Source: Saprospiraceae bacterium
Lineage (GTDB): Bacteria > Bacteroidota > Bacteroidia > Chitinophagales > Saprospiraceae
Direction: 5' to 3'
Assembly: GCA_023300835.1 (NCBI GenBank)
Contig: JALZVB010000385.1
Location: 1 to 14,207, forward strand
DNA length: 14,207 nucleotides
The position numbers and the translations under genes are program-made. Positions within the stretch are counted from its first letter, which is position 1; each line of letters begins with the position of its first letter. Under the pieces are notes generated by a model that saw nothing but the letters and a program-made list of their open reading frames with translations, made no database searches and had not been told where the DNA came from. Of the stretch, positions 1 through 7,293 are shown piece by piece.

Positions 1-1059
1 GGTCGTAACATTGAGTTGATGTCTGTTGTAGGTATAACGCAGCGACTGGTAGGTAGATATGAAAACAATGGCGCTGAAGCATTTGAAGGGTACAAAGAAA
101 CAGTGCTGGGTTACCTAGAGGGATTCTACAAAAACTACAATTCAGATATAGACAAAGAAGTGTTTGCCTCACTTATGGAAATGTATGCAACTAACTTGGA
201 CAAAAAATATGTACCCGCTGAAATACAACCAGGCAACAAACACGTTGTTTTCAATTACAGCTTACTTGCTGAGGATGTATACGAGTTTTCATCATTTACA
301 GATAAAAAGAAAATGATGGATTTACTTGATGGATCTCCAGAAGAAGTTGTCAAGAAACTAAAAGATGACAGAGCTTATCAATTGGGTGAGCAAATGAAGT
401 TTATCTATGACAAAGAAGTCGCTTCTGTCAATAACGATATTGATCACAAATTGGATTCGCTTCAACGTATATACATGAAGGCCCTTATGGAAACATTTCC
501 TGATAAGAGGTTCTACCCTGATGCTAACAGCACGATGAGATTTACTTATGGTCAAGTACAGAGTTACTCGCCGTCAGATGCGGTTACATACAGCCCTGTA
601 ACATACCTAGATGGTATTATGGAAAAATATAAGCCAGGTGATTATGAATTTGATGTAGATGATAAATTACTTCAATTGATCAGAGACAAAGATTACGGCG
701 CTTATGCTGATAAGAAAAACGGTAAGATGCCAGTATGTTTTATAGGAACCAATCACACAACTGGTGGCAACTCTGGTAGCCCGGCTATAGATGCCCATGG
801 TAATCTTATAGGGTTGAATTTTGATAGAGCATGGGAAGGCACAATGAGTGACATGAATTATGATCCATCTATCTGTAGAAACATTATGGTCGATGCGAGA
901 TACATTCTATTTATCGTAGACAAGTATGCTGGTGCAACAAGACTTATAGATGAGATGAAACTGGTTACCCCAAAGTCTAACCCTACAATGCAACTCATCA
1001 AAACGGAAGAAAAAACAACACCTAAAAAGAAAAGAAAAGGATGGCTCAGGAAGGGTTAA
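1..1059 (+). CDS. dpp11: S46 family dipeptidyl-peptidase, DPP11-type (Asp/Glu-specific), 3' part
   Basis: The 5' end lies outside the window; the frame is open from base 1 and about 352 C-terminal residues are present (the family is usually about 700). S46 enzymes are periplasmic serine exopeptidases that remove dipeptides from the N-terminus of oligopeptides, which asaccharolytic Bacteroidota use as food. The catalytic serine sits in TGGNSGSP (Ser codon 772-774). Exactly 18 residues later is Arg in FDRAWEGTMSD (codon 826-828). In characterised enzymes Ser655 and Arg673 of DPP11 have this same spacing, and that Arg selects Asp/Glu at P1, whereas DPP7 has Gly there, so an acidic-specific enzyme is inferred. 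The N-terminal catalytic His and Asp are not in the window. An odd point is a tail of about 30 residues after the usual family end (near DEMKLV), which finishes in a Lys/Arg-rich stretch (PKKKRKGWLRKG). The family call is near certain; the substrate call is good. Confidence 0.95.
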   Translation, partial: GRNIELMSVVGITQRLVGRYENNGAEAFEGYKETVLGYLEGFYKNYNSDIDKEVFASLMEMYATNLDKKYVPAEIQPGNKHVVFNYSLLAEDVYEFSSFTDKKKMMDLLDGSPEEVVKKLKDDRAYQLGEQMKFIYDKEVASVNNDIDHKLDSLQRIYMKALMETFPDKRFYPDANSTMRFTYGQVQSYSPSDAVTYSPVTYLDGIMEKYKPGDYEFDVDDKLLQLIRDKDYGAYADKKNGKMPVCFIGTNHTTGGNSGSPAIDAHGNLIGLNFDRAWEGTMSDMNYDPSICRNIMVDARYILFIVDKYAGATRLIDEMKLVTPKSNPTMQLIKTEEKTTPKKKRKGWLRKG

Positions 1060-1071
1060 GAGATATTCCAG

Positions 1072-1113
1072 ACCTATTTCTCGCAGCGTATATAATCGCC
1101 GTGAGAGATAGGT
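1072..1113 (+). terminator. Strong stem-loop just after the S46 peptidase gene
   Basis: Bases 1072-1088 pair with 1097-1113 around an 8-base loop (1089-1096, TATATAAT). The 17-position stem has 14 Watson-Crick pairs, 2 G-U pairs and one A/C mismatch. It begins 13 bases after the stop codon, which suggests transcription termination or 3'-end protection of the peptidase mRNA. No T-run follows directly, so it is not a classic intrinsic terminator. A second, weaker hairpin follows at 1126-1145. Confidence 0.5.
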
Positions 1114-1125
1114 TCTCCATTCCTC

Positions 1126-1145
1126 ATTTAAGCTAAAACTTAAAT
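1126..1145 (+). other. Second small stem-loop between the S46 gene and dcd
   Basis: ATTTAAG (1126-1132) and CTTAAAT (1139-1145) form a perfect 7-bp stem with a 6-base loop. A moderately T-rich stretch follows, with TTTTT about 20 bases further on. It may help the preceding larger hairpin to terminate, or may lie in the dcd leader. It is AT-rich, so chance formation is possible. Confidence 0.25.
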
Positions 1146-1191
1146 GCAATTATTACTTTCAAGTTTTTATAAGATAGATAACTAGAGTACA

Positions 1192-1728
1192 ATGATCTTA
1201 ACGGATACACAGATTATAGCAGCGATTGAAAAGAAAGAAATAGTTATAGAACCTTATAATCGCGCTTGCCTAGGCACCAACTCATATGACGTACACCTAG
1301 GAAAAACATTTTCTAACTATACAGAAGCCATTCTGGATGCTAGAAAACCCAACCCTACTAGAACCTTTGAAATTCCTGAAGAAGGCTTTGTACTCCAGCC
1401 AGGAACACTTTATCTAGGCGTTACGATGGAGTACACAGAAACCCATACGACCGTTCCATTCCTAGAAGGAAAATCTAGTGTCGGAAGACTAGGCATCGAC
1501 ATACATGCCACTGCCGGCAAAGGAGATGTTGGTTTCTGTAATTACTGGACGCTAGAAATTTCTTGTGTCCACCCGGTAAGAATTTATGCCGGCATGCCTA
1601 TAGGCCAGTTGATCTACTTTGAAGTAGATGGCGAAATAGAAAATTACTACAACAAGAAAAAGAACGCTAAATACAATACGGTTTCCGATAAACCAGTGGA
1701 GAGTAAGATGTGGCTAAATAAATTTTAG
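1192..1728 (+). CDS. dcd: dCTP deaminase
   Basis: The 178-residue cytoplasmic enzyme deaminates dCTP to dUTP, the first step of making dTMP from the cytidine pool; it belongs to the trimeric dUTPase/Dcd fold. Visible landmarks are an N-terminal MILTDTQI, the nucleotide-binding motif GKSSVGRLGID (residues 93-103), the HATAGKGDVGF segment (105-115) and TLEI, whose Glu122 aligns with the catalytic Glu138 of the E. coli enzyme. The C-terminal Tyr/Lys-rich segment (about 152-172) fits the flexible lid that closes over the triphosphate. It is slightly shorter than E. coli Dcd (193 residues). Whether it also hydrolyses dUTP, as the bifunctional archaeal enzymes do, cannot be decided by reading. The ATG start is chosen because the MILTDTQI opening matches the family; no Shine-Dalgarno motif is seen, as is common in Bacteroidota. 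It appears monocistronic. Confidence 0.95.
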   Translation: MILTDTQIIAAIEKKEIVIEPYNRACLGTNSYDVHLGKTFSNYTEAILDARKPNPTRTFEIPEEGFVLQPGTLYLGVTMEYTETHTTVPFLEGKSSVGRLGIDIHATAGKGDVGFCNYWTLEISCVHPVRIYAGMPIGQLIYFEVDGEIENYYNKKKNAKYNTVSDKPVESKMWLNKF

Positions 1729-1794
1729 ATGGATGGACTCTGTCTTTGATCTTTTAGTTGTGGACGGATATAGTATGTTTAACTTTAGCTTATT

Positions 1795-1807
1795 TGGACC
1801 ACTGTGA
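1795..1807 (+). repeat. Left copy of a 13-bp perfect inverted repeat
   Basis: TGGACCACTGTGA is the exact reverse complement of 2450-2462. The two copies enclose 642 bases that include the exoprotein pseudogene at 1945-2342. They may be terminal repeats of a decayed mobile element. I see no transposase and no convincing target-site duplication: the left flank ends CTTATT and the right flank begins TTACATT. Confidence 0.45.
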
Positions 1808-1944
1808 TTGAGCATATACATTAGTGTTAAGGCAAAGAAAAAAAGATAAAACAATTGAAATGAAGGACCTTGTAACTATCTTATGTAAAACGGGGAGGGG
1901 GCTAGATTACGCCTTTTTGTTTAGTTCCTAGTAACCCTAATTGA

Positions 1945-2342
1945 ATTATTGCAGGGTATGAAAATCTATATGAGAGCTTGAATCAAGGGGGAGAAAGAAT
2001 CTATGCAGTCAATGGCAATAACCTTTATGTCAAAGCAACTGATTCAAAAAATATGGCCGACAATGGATCTTCCAGCTGCTGGTGCTACTGATATCGAAGT
2101 CAACCCTATGGATATGGATAAGATTATTATCACTATCGGAAATTATAATAATGACTCTAAAGTATTTTCTTCAAATGACGCAAGAGATACTTGGACAAAT
2201 CAATCTAGCGATCTACATAAAGACATCAGTTAGCAATAACCTTATCTGGATTAAAACAGTTTCACCAGGTACTTATTTGCTCGAAATAAAAGATCAAAAA
2301 ACACCTCAAATAATAGTCGAAAGAATAATAATTGAGAGATAG
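1945..2342 (+). pseudogene. Decayed remnant of a T9SS-secreted, BNR/sortilin-like repeat protein
   Basis: Three pieces of one protein architecture lie in three successive frames. Piece A (1945-2091, frame of base 1) reads GYENLYESLNQGGE then ERIYAVNGNNLYVKATDS, the pattern of BNR/sortilin-like blades. Piece B (about 2069-2233, second frame) reads LPAAGATDIEVNP, then IGNYNNDSKVFSS and TWTNQSSDL, the next blade elements. Piece C (about 2220-2342, third frame) ends in VSPGTYLLEIKD and IIVERIIIER, the last part of a type IX secretion C-terminal sorting domain, and stops at a TAG. The pieces are in the right order, but B and C join without the sequence normally lying between a propeller and a sorting domain, so both frameshifts and an internal deletion are inferred. 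Piece A has no start codon or signal peptide. The parent would have been a large exported adhesin-like or enzyme-like protein. Related intact genes probably exist elsewhere in this genome, since other T9SS cargo is present here. Confidence 0.7.
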
Positions 2343-2796
2343 CATTGCAGCCTATAACAATAATAAAAAATCGAAATCTGATTTGCTAGTATAAACTTGT
2401 CTCCATGAGTTGTCTTATACAGATTTTGTAAATGTTATTCGCAATTACCTCACAGTGGTCCATTACATTATCGCCTTAGAAAACCCCTACTACATTACGA
2501 CTAACTTTCAAACAGGAAATATATGCTTGCTATCCGTCATTACTCGCCACCCTACAAATAATAATTAAATCCAAAAGACATACTTTAAAATGTGATTTTT
2601 CAAGACATTAAGTAATAATATTAAAATAGAATGGCCCAGGTAAAATTGAGTATGAAATCATCTTAAAAAGATCAGTAGAGAAATGTTTAAACAATGTTAA
2701 ATTTTCTAACTAAGGCAAAAATTTATTAATTAATATTTTAATTTATTTTGGTGTTTATTAATTTTATGTGCTTAACCAAAAGATTGACTACGTTCT
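2343..2796. other. Non-coding stretch between the pseudogene and the orphan gene at 2797
   Basis: There is no gene I can support. Apart from the right inverted-repeat copy (2450-2462), the last 100 bases are very AT-rich. TTTATTAATT occurs twice there, at 2722-2731 and 2754-2763, just before the GTG-start gene; this may be promoter or operator sequence, or simply AT-rich chance. No good TTTG / TAnnTTTG pair was found. Confidence 0.5.
2450..2462 (-). repeat. Right copy of the 13-bp perfect inverted repeat
   Basis: TCACAGTGGTCCA is the exact reverse complement of 1795-1807. Together the copies bound a 668-bp segment containing the T9SS exoprotein remnant. The match ends sharply after 13 bases on both sides. 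Confidence 0.45.
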
Positions 2797-3399
2797 GTGA
2801 AGAGGATTAGCACAACAATTGATTATAACGAAACTGGAATTTTTAAAGTCAACCAAGTAATCGAAAGATATTATCATAAATATTTCGATCAGCAACCTGG
2901 ACCTGATATTAGGGCTTTATATCAATCTGCCTATCAGATTTGTAATGTATACACCAAACAAAATACGGTCTTAAATGCATTTCAAAAACTCAATGGCAAT
3001 CTCGCAACTAACCAAGTTTTCCTCGACCATAATAATATTCATATACCATTTGAATATCATCCCCATATACGAAGTCAAATAAAGTATAACGATCGATTTA
3101 ATTGTCATGGTTTTACATTTCTTGATGCCCAGTTTTGGTTTGAATTAGATAACGAAACCGTTGATCTTATCATATTGGAGGACAAATATCAAGTTTGTAA
3201 CAATTTTGATCTAGTCAATAATGGCATATGTTTATACTACAATTACGATGGCCTACTTATCCATTCAGCAAGAAATGTAAATGGTGATATTTTGTCAAAA
3301 TTTGGTATAAATGATTTAATTACAAATGGGGAGAAAGATATTTTAACGAGGTATAAAAACATTGATAACTCACGAACAGTATACCTAAACCCATCTTAG
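2797..3399 (+). CDS. Uncharacterised protein with a Cys-His pattern (possible NlpC/P60- or CHAP-like fold)
   Basis: The 200-residue product is not one I recognise. The GTG start is the only plausible one: an in-frame TGA lies at 2785-2787 with no ATG between. There is no signal peptide or membrane segment, so it is probably cytoplasmic or released by other means. The C-terminal half carries NCHGFTFLD with Cys103-His104, then FDLVNNGICLYYNYDGLLIHSARN with His156, then ILSKFGIN (165-172). A conserved Cys, followed by a D-[VL]-x-x-Y strand and a His after a D-G turn, is the order seen in papain-like NlpC/P60 and CHAP peptidases or amidases; Cys103 and His156 are the candidate catalytic pair. The N-terminal half (1-95) shows no motif. 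The gene stands alone beside the inverted-repeat/pseudogene segment and has AT-rich flanks, which suggests accessory DNA. That it is coding is likely; the fold is only a suggestion. Confidence 0.7.
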   Translation: MKRISTTIDYNETGIFKVNQVIERYYHKYFDQQPGPDIRALYQSAYQICNVYTKQNTVLNAFQKLNGNLATNQVFLDHNNIHIPFEYHPHIRSQIKYNDRFNCHGFTFLDAQFWFELDNETVDLIILEDKYQVCNNFDLVNNGICLYYNYDGLLIHSARNVNGDILSKFGINDLITNGEKDILTRYKNIDNSRTVYLNPS

Positions 3400-3552
3400 T
3401 TTCAATTTTTTAAGGCTACTTTTATTTTTCAATGTCTCTTTGATTGAGTAGCATTGTACATTGATCTAGAGGCGCATTTACCGTTTATACTGTATGTGTT
3501 TGGGAAATGAAAACCTTGTTGGATAGAAGGCACTTACCTATCGAATAAAAAA

Positions 3553-3582
3553 AACAGCAAAGTGTAAATACACTTTGCTGTT
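3553..3582 (-). terminator. Intrinsic terminator of ppa
   Basis: Bases 3553-3565 and 3570-3582 form a perfect 13-bp stem with a 4-base loop. On the minus strand it is followed at once by a run of eight T (3547-3554 on the plus strand are all A, slightly overlapping the stem base). It begins 28 bases after the ppa stop codon. This is a textbook rho-independent terminator. Confidence 0.93.
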
Positions 3583-3610
3583 CTAAATATCTTTTCCTCT
3601 ATTCTATAAA

Positions 3611-4165
3611 TTATACTGACACAGATCCTTTTTTCATAAGTGCCCTATAGTCCACAATACTTTGGTTGATAATTTCCCAACCCTTTTCTTTATTCTGGAA
3701 TTTTTCTACTTGTACTTCTTTGTTTTCTAGCTTTTTATAATCTTCAAAAAAAGCTTTTAATTCTAATAAAGCATGAGCTGGTAATTCTTCTATGTTTTCT
3801 ATGTGACTGACACTTGGGTCATCAGGAGAAACGGCAATAATTTTATCATCTATTTCACCCCCATCGATCATACGCATAACGCCGATAACCTTTGCTCTCA
3901 TAAGACTCATAGGTAGCACCTTTACTTGAGTCATTATGAGAATGTCTAATGGATCTTTGTCATCACAGTAAGTCTGTGGAATAAAGCCATAGTTATATGG
4001 ATAAGTATGCGAAGAATGCAATACTCTATCTAACTTCAAGTATCCCGTCTCTTTATCTAACTCGTACTTTGATTTACTTCCTTTGGGGATTTCTATCATC
4101 GCTGTAATAATCTTAGGCGCATCTTCTCCTATACTTACATCATGCCATGGGTTCCTTCCTTTCAT
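3611..4165 (-). CDS. ppa: Inorganic pyrophosphatase (family I)
   Basis: The 184-residue cytoplasmic enzyme hydrolyses pyrophosphate to two phosphates and so pulls nucleotide, tRNA-charging and fatty-acid reactions forward. The family signature DDKDPLDIL is present: Asp69, Asp71 and Asp74 align with metal ligands Asp65, Asp67 and Asp70 of the E. coli enzyme. Other active-site positions also fit: Glu25 in MIEIP, Lys33 in SKYELD, Arg47 in LDRVL, the YPYNYGFIP block (55-63), and Asp106 in GGEIDDK for E. coli Asp102. The length matches bacterial soluble family I enzymes (about 175-185). It is monocistronic, with its own Bacteroidota-type promoter upstream (4189-4221) and a strong terminator downstream (3553-3582). 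The start is the ATG at 4165; a short leader follows the promoter and there is no Shine-Dalgarno motif. Confidence 0.97.
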   Translation of the reverse strand: MKGRNPWHDVSIGEDAPKIITAMIEIPKGSKSKYELDKETGYLKLDRVLHSSHTYPYNYGFIPQTYCDDKDPLDILIMTQVKVLPMSLMRAKVIGVMRMIDGGEIDDKIIAVSPDDPSVSHIENIEELPAHALLELKAFFEDYKKLENKEVQVEKFQNKEKGWEIINQSIVDYRALMKKGSVSV

Positions 4166-4188
4166 CTTTTTTTATCTTATTTCAGATA

Positions 4189-4221
4189 CAAAGTTAGACT
4201 AATTCTACCTCTAATATCAAA
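4189..4221 (-). promoter_or_regulatory. Bacteroidota-type promoter of ppa
   Basis: Reading the minus strand, TTTG (4221-4218) is followed after 21 bases by TAACTTTG (4196-4189). This is an exact match to the -33 TTTG and -7 TAnnTTTG elements of the Bacteroidota housekeeping sigma factor. The -7 element ends 23 bases before the ppa ATG, so the leader would be short. This is the clearest promoter in the window. Confidence 0.65.
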
Positions 4222-4481
4222 AATCAAGATAGCTGAAATCAGATATAAGTATTAGTCAGCTCTGAAGCTAAACAACGACAAATGACAAAGGAAACGCAAG
4301 CCAAATAACATTTGGAATCTAACACATAGGCGCAATAATTAATTTTGAAATCACGGATAAGTTAAAAATTTATATACTTGTGAAACAATTGGTCATTTAT
4401 GTAACATGACCTAATGTAATACCAGAATTAACAAACTTTAACCTAATAAGTACTGTGTAGTTTATTCAGTGTAAGGAATCA
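4222..4481. other. Spacer between the barrel-protein gene and the ppa promoter
   Basis: No gene is seen. One weak hairpin (GGTCAT 4391-4396 with ATGACC 4406-4411, 9-base loop) lies downstream of the barrel gene, but it has no T-run on the minus strand. No convincing terminator for the 8073-4482 operon was found. Confidence 0.4.
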
Positions 4482-7265
4482 TCATCTAAACCTCATTGGT
4501 CTGCCACTTGAACCCTTAGTCTTTTTGAAGCCTTTTAATGCGTAAGAAAAAGACAACATAAAGTATCTCCCTATTGATAAGGTCTCAGAATTTTCGATAT
4601 AATTTAAGGTGTTTGATCTACTAACACCTAAATTTTGGTTAAGTAAGTCAAATGCAGAAAACTTAATTTGCCCTTTATTTTTCAAAATGTACGTGGATAC
4701 GCTAGCTTTCCATATGGGAACGGTTAAGTTATCTAAACCTGATTGCGCAGAATAAAACTGAACATCTATGCCTGTTTTAAAAGAAAAGGTGTTTTTGATA
4801 TTGTAATTGAAATCAGCAAACAAATTCTGATCAAAATAATTTTGATTATTGTCAGTATTGCCTCTATACTTTATAATATTATAGCTCCAACTTCCACCAA
4901 TATTCCAATCAATTATATCTTTTTTTCTATTCTCCATGGACAATCTCACGTTTCCATTATATCTGTCTGTTGTAAATTGATTTGACACAGGCAAGTTGTC
5001 TTCAAAACCAGATACAAAAAGAATACTATTGCTATAACTTATTCTATTCCTCAGGTTAATTTTCGTTTTAAGTTTCCGGATTGGTGTTCCATAATTAACA
5101 GTACCTGCAACATTAAAATCATAGTCAACATTAACTGGTGTTGTTGTTCTTTGGCCACGTTCCGATCTAATTGTTCTATTAGTAATTTTGTTACGTGTAT
5201 AAGTTGAATTAATAAAAGCAAAAAAACTACTAAATGAAAACTGATCATATTTCATATAGTTCAGTCTCAGACTGTGTCTATATTCAGGAATCAAATCAGG
5301 GTTACCTTGGTATAAATTATTGGGATCGGTATTGTCTAACAGTGGTTGTAGTTGTGTCAACGAGGGCTCTCTGACATTGGTAGAGTATCGTGTTCTTATA
5401 TTATGAGCTTGTCCTATTTCATATCTCCAATTTAAACTCGGTAAGAATCTAAAAACAGAATTTTCTATTAATAAACTATCAGAAATAATATCGCCATTAA
5501 GGTGCGACTGTTGCACGGCTCCTTCAAGCGTTAATTGAGACTTATCTGAGTTAACAGAATATGACAATCCATACTGGTCATAGAAATAGTTGCGTTCATA
5601 TTCTGTGCTTAGTTCTTTATCATTTTGATTTAATAATAAGTCAGTTACATCACGCAGGAATTCATTATCATAATTTCTTCTTTCATAGAATATTTCTAAA
5701 AACTTATTGTGCGACATAGGCTGTACAAATGATGCCTGTATTCTATAATCAGTTTGGTCATCCGCTTGTATCTGGTTTTGTAATAAGTTCTCTACAATAG
5801 TTGTAGTGCCGCCAGTTGTATTTGTTTGGAAAAAAGAATTTAAAGCTTCTAGGTCCCCTTCAGAATCATCGAATGATTGATTGAGATTTAAACCAAGCGT
5901 AAATATCTTGTTTTGAGATTTCCCCATTTTTCTTCTATAAGTCGTACGTCCTGACCATTTGAAGTTATCCGCATCAGAATTTAATGACGTTGTATTGATA
6001 TAATCTTGATCACCCGTTACGTTAAATGCTGTTGAGCTATTGAAACTGTTTAGGCCTCCATTATTAAAAGTAAAAGATCCATTCGTTTTTATATCAGATG
6101 TACTGTCAATTTCACTCTCGATTTCAACATTAATTCTATGACTATCACTATTGGTTTGCTGGTCACTAGAGTCGAATGTGAAATCCGTAATGTCCTCTGT
6201 GTATTCTCGTGTGATTTCACTTAGGAGATCATTTTCAATGTTATTTAAAAAGTAATTAAAAGACAGTTTGGTTTTTTCTGTCAAGTCATAATTTAAATTT
6301 AAACCTCCAGCATTCGATACCACAAATCCATTACTTAACCCATCACTGACGGGTACATCTGTACCTCTCCCACCTCTTCCAAACAAGCCACCCATTCCAC
6401 CCATAAAACTGATGTATTCATCTACGGAAAATCCCTGTTCGTTAATATTGTTAAAATTACCAATAAGAGAAGCTTGTAATCTGCTGCTAAATTTATTTAA
6501 TGACAATCTTCCACTGTATCTATCGTGGTTACCATAACCTGCAGTCAGGGATCCAAAGGACCCATTTTTATGATCTTCTTTTAATTGTAAATTAATAGTC
6601 TTAGACCGCTCTCCATCATCTATACCGCTGAACTCTGCCATGTCAGATCGTTTGTCAAAAACTTGGACTTTCTTTATCGCATCAGCAGGTAGATTTTTTG
6701 TAGCAATCTTTACATCATTTCCAAAAAACTCTTTTCCGTCCACTAGTACTTCCTGGACCTCTTCTCCTTGCGCAATTATAGTTCCATCAGCTTCTACTTC
6801 GACACCAGGTAATTTTCTAAGAAGGTCTTCTACTACCTCATGAGGTTGTGTCTGAAAGGCTGCCGCATTATATTCTATAGTGTCCTTCTTTATTTGAATA
6901 GGCGTATGCTCTGCTGTAATCTCGATATCTTCTAGCGCATTGGCTTGCTGCTTCAATGCTATTTTCCCTAAATTTGTACTTTCATTTAATTCGAGGTCTT
7001 GGACATATTGGTTATAGCCTAAGTAAGTTATTTGTAGAATATATTTCTGAGGATGAAGGTCTATAATCTCAAACTTTCCATCAGAATCAGTCAAGCCAAA
7101 ACTAACAATAGTTGAATCTTTTTCAGAGAGCATCACAACCGTAGCACTTATTAAAGCTTCAGTATTTTCATCTTGTACCAGGCCACTCAATTCTAAAGTA
7201 TTCTGCCCATTCATGTAAAATGACCCTAGACAAAGCAGAGCCATTGATAATATTATTGATTTCAT
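4482..7265 (-). CDS. TonB-receptor-like outer-membrane beta-barrel protein with carboxypeptidase-regulatory-like domain
   Basis: The 927-residue outer-membrane protein opens with a signal peptide (1-20, ending MNGQ). A carboxypeptidase-regulatory-like beta-sandwich follows (about 25-105; TVVMLSEKDST, then FGLTDSDGKFEI and YLGYNQY). Next is a TonB-plug-like region (about 115-230; VVEDLLRKLPGVEVEADGTI, LVDGKEFFGND, NLPADAIKKVQVFDK). The rest, 235-927, is rich in alternating aromatic/polar strands and fits the outer-membrane beta-barrel family (OMP_b-brl_3). No clear TonB box was seen, so TonB-dependent import is plausible but unproven, and the substrate is unknown. A Gly/Arg-rich loop lies at 289-301 (GGMGGLFGRGGRG), and the C-terminus is basic (GSSGRPMRFR), not the usual terminal Phe. 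It is the second gene of an operon, 28 bases after the GLPGLI gene; this pairing is common in Bacteroidota. Confidence 0.92.
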   Translation of the reverse strand: MKSIILSMALLCLGSFYMNGQNTLELSGLVQDENTEALISATVVMLSEKDSTIVSFGLTDSDGKFEIIDLHPQKYILQITYLGYNQYVQDLELNESTNLGKIALKQQANALEDIEITAEHTPIQIKKDTIEYNAAAFQTQPHEVVEDLLRKLPGVEVEADGTIIAQGEEVQEVLVDGKEFFGNDVKIATKNLPADAIKKVQVFDKRSDMAEFSGIDDGERSKTINLQLKEDHKNGSFGSLTAGYGNHDRYSGRLSLNKFSSRLQASLIGNFNNINEQGFSVDEYISFMGGMGGLFGRGGRGTDVPVSDGLSNGFVVSNAGGLNLNYDLTEKTKLSFNYFLNNIENDLLSEITREYTEDITDFTFDSSDQQTNSDSHRINVEIESEIDSTSDIKTNGSFTFNNGGLNSFNSSTAFNVTGDQDYINTTSLNSDADNFKWSGRTTYRRKMGKSQNKIFTLGLNLNQSFDDSEGDLEALNSFFQTNTTGGTTTIVENLLQNQIQADDQTDYRIQASFVQPMSHNKFLEIFYERRNYDNEFLRDVTDLLLNQNDKELSTEYERNYFYDQYGLSYSVNSDKSQLTLEGAVQQSHLNGDIISDSLLIENSVFRFLPSLNWRYEIGQAHNIRTRYSTNVREPSLTQLQPLLDNTDPNNLYQGNPDLIPEYRHSLRLNYMKYDQFSFSSFFAFINSTYTRNKITNRTIRSERGQRTTTPVNVDYDFNVAGTVNYGTPIRKLKTKINLRNRISYSNSILFVSGFEDNLPVSNQFTTDRYNGNVRLSMENRKKDIIDWNIGGSWSYNIIKYRGNTDNNQNYFDQNLFADFNYNIKNTFSFKTGIDVQFYSAQSGLDNLTVPIWKASVSTYILKNKGQIKFSAFDLLNQNLGVSRSNTLNYIENSETLSIGRYFMLSFSYALKGFKKTKGSSGRPMRFR

Positions 7266-7293
7266 CGTTATTTCTTTTGTAGAGAAACCCTAG

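Noticed and set aside
1860..1931. Short ATG frame inside the inverted-repeat segment as a transposase remnant
   Set aside because: It encodes only about 23 residues with no transposase motif.
2003..2342. Two overlapping small ORFs (2003-2233 and 2082-2342) as real genes
   Set aside because: Their recognisable segments belong to one decayed protein spread over three frames; neither has its own start context or full domain.
2722..2763. Repeated TTTATTAATT as an operator or iteron
   Set aside because: There are only two copies in very AT-rich DNA; chance is a sufficient explanation.
4391..4411. Hairpin as terminator of the GLPGLI/barrel operon
   Set aside because: The stem is only 6 bp with a 9-base loop and no T-run on the minus strand.
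4743..4985. Plus-strand ORF inside the barrel gene
   Set aside because: It is antisense to the well-supported barrel coding frame, with no motif.
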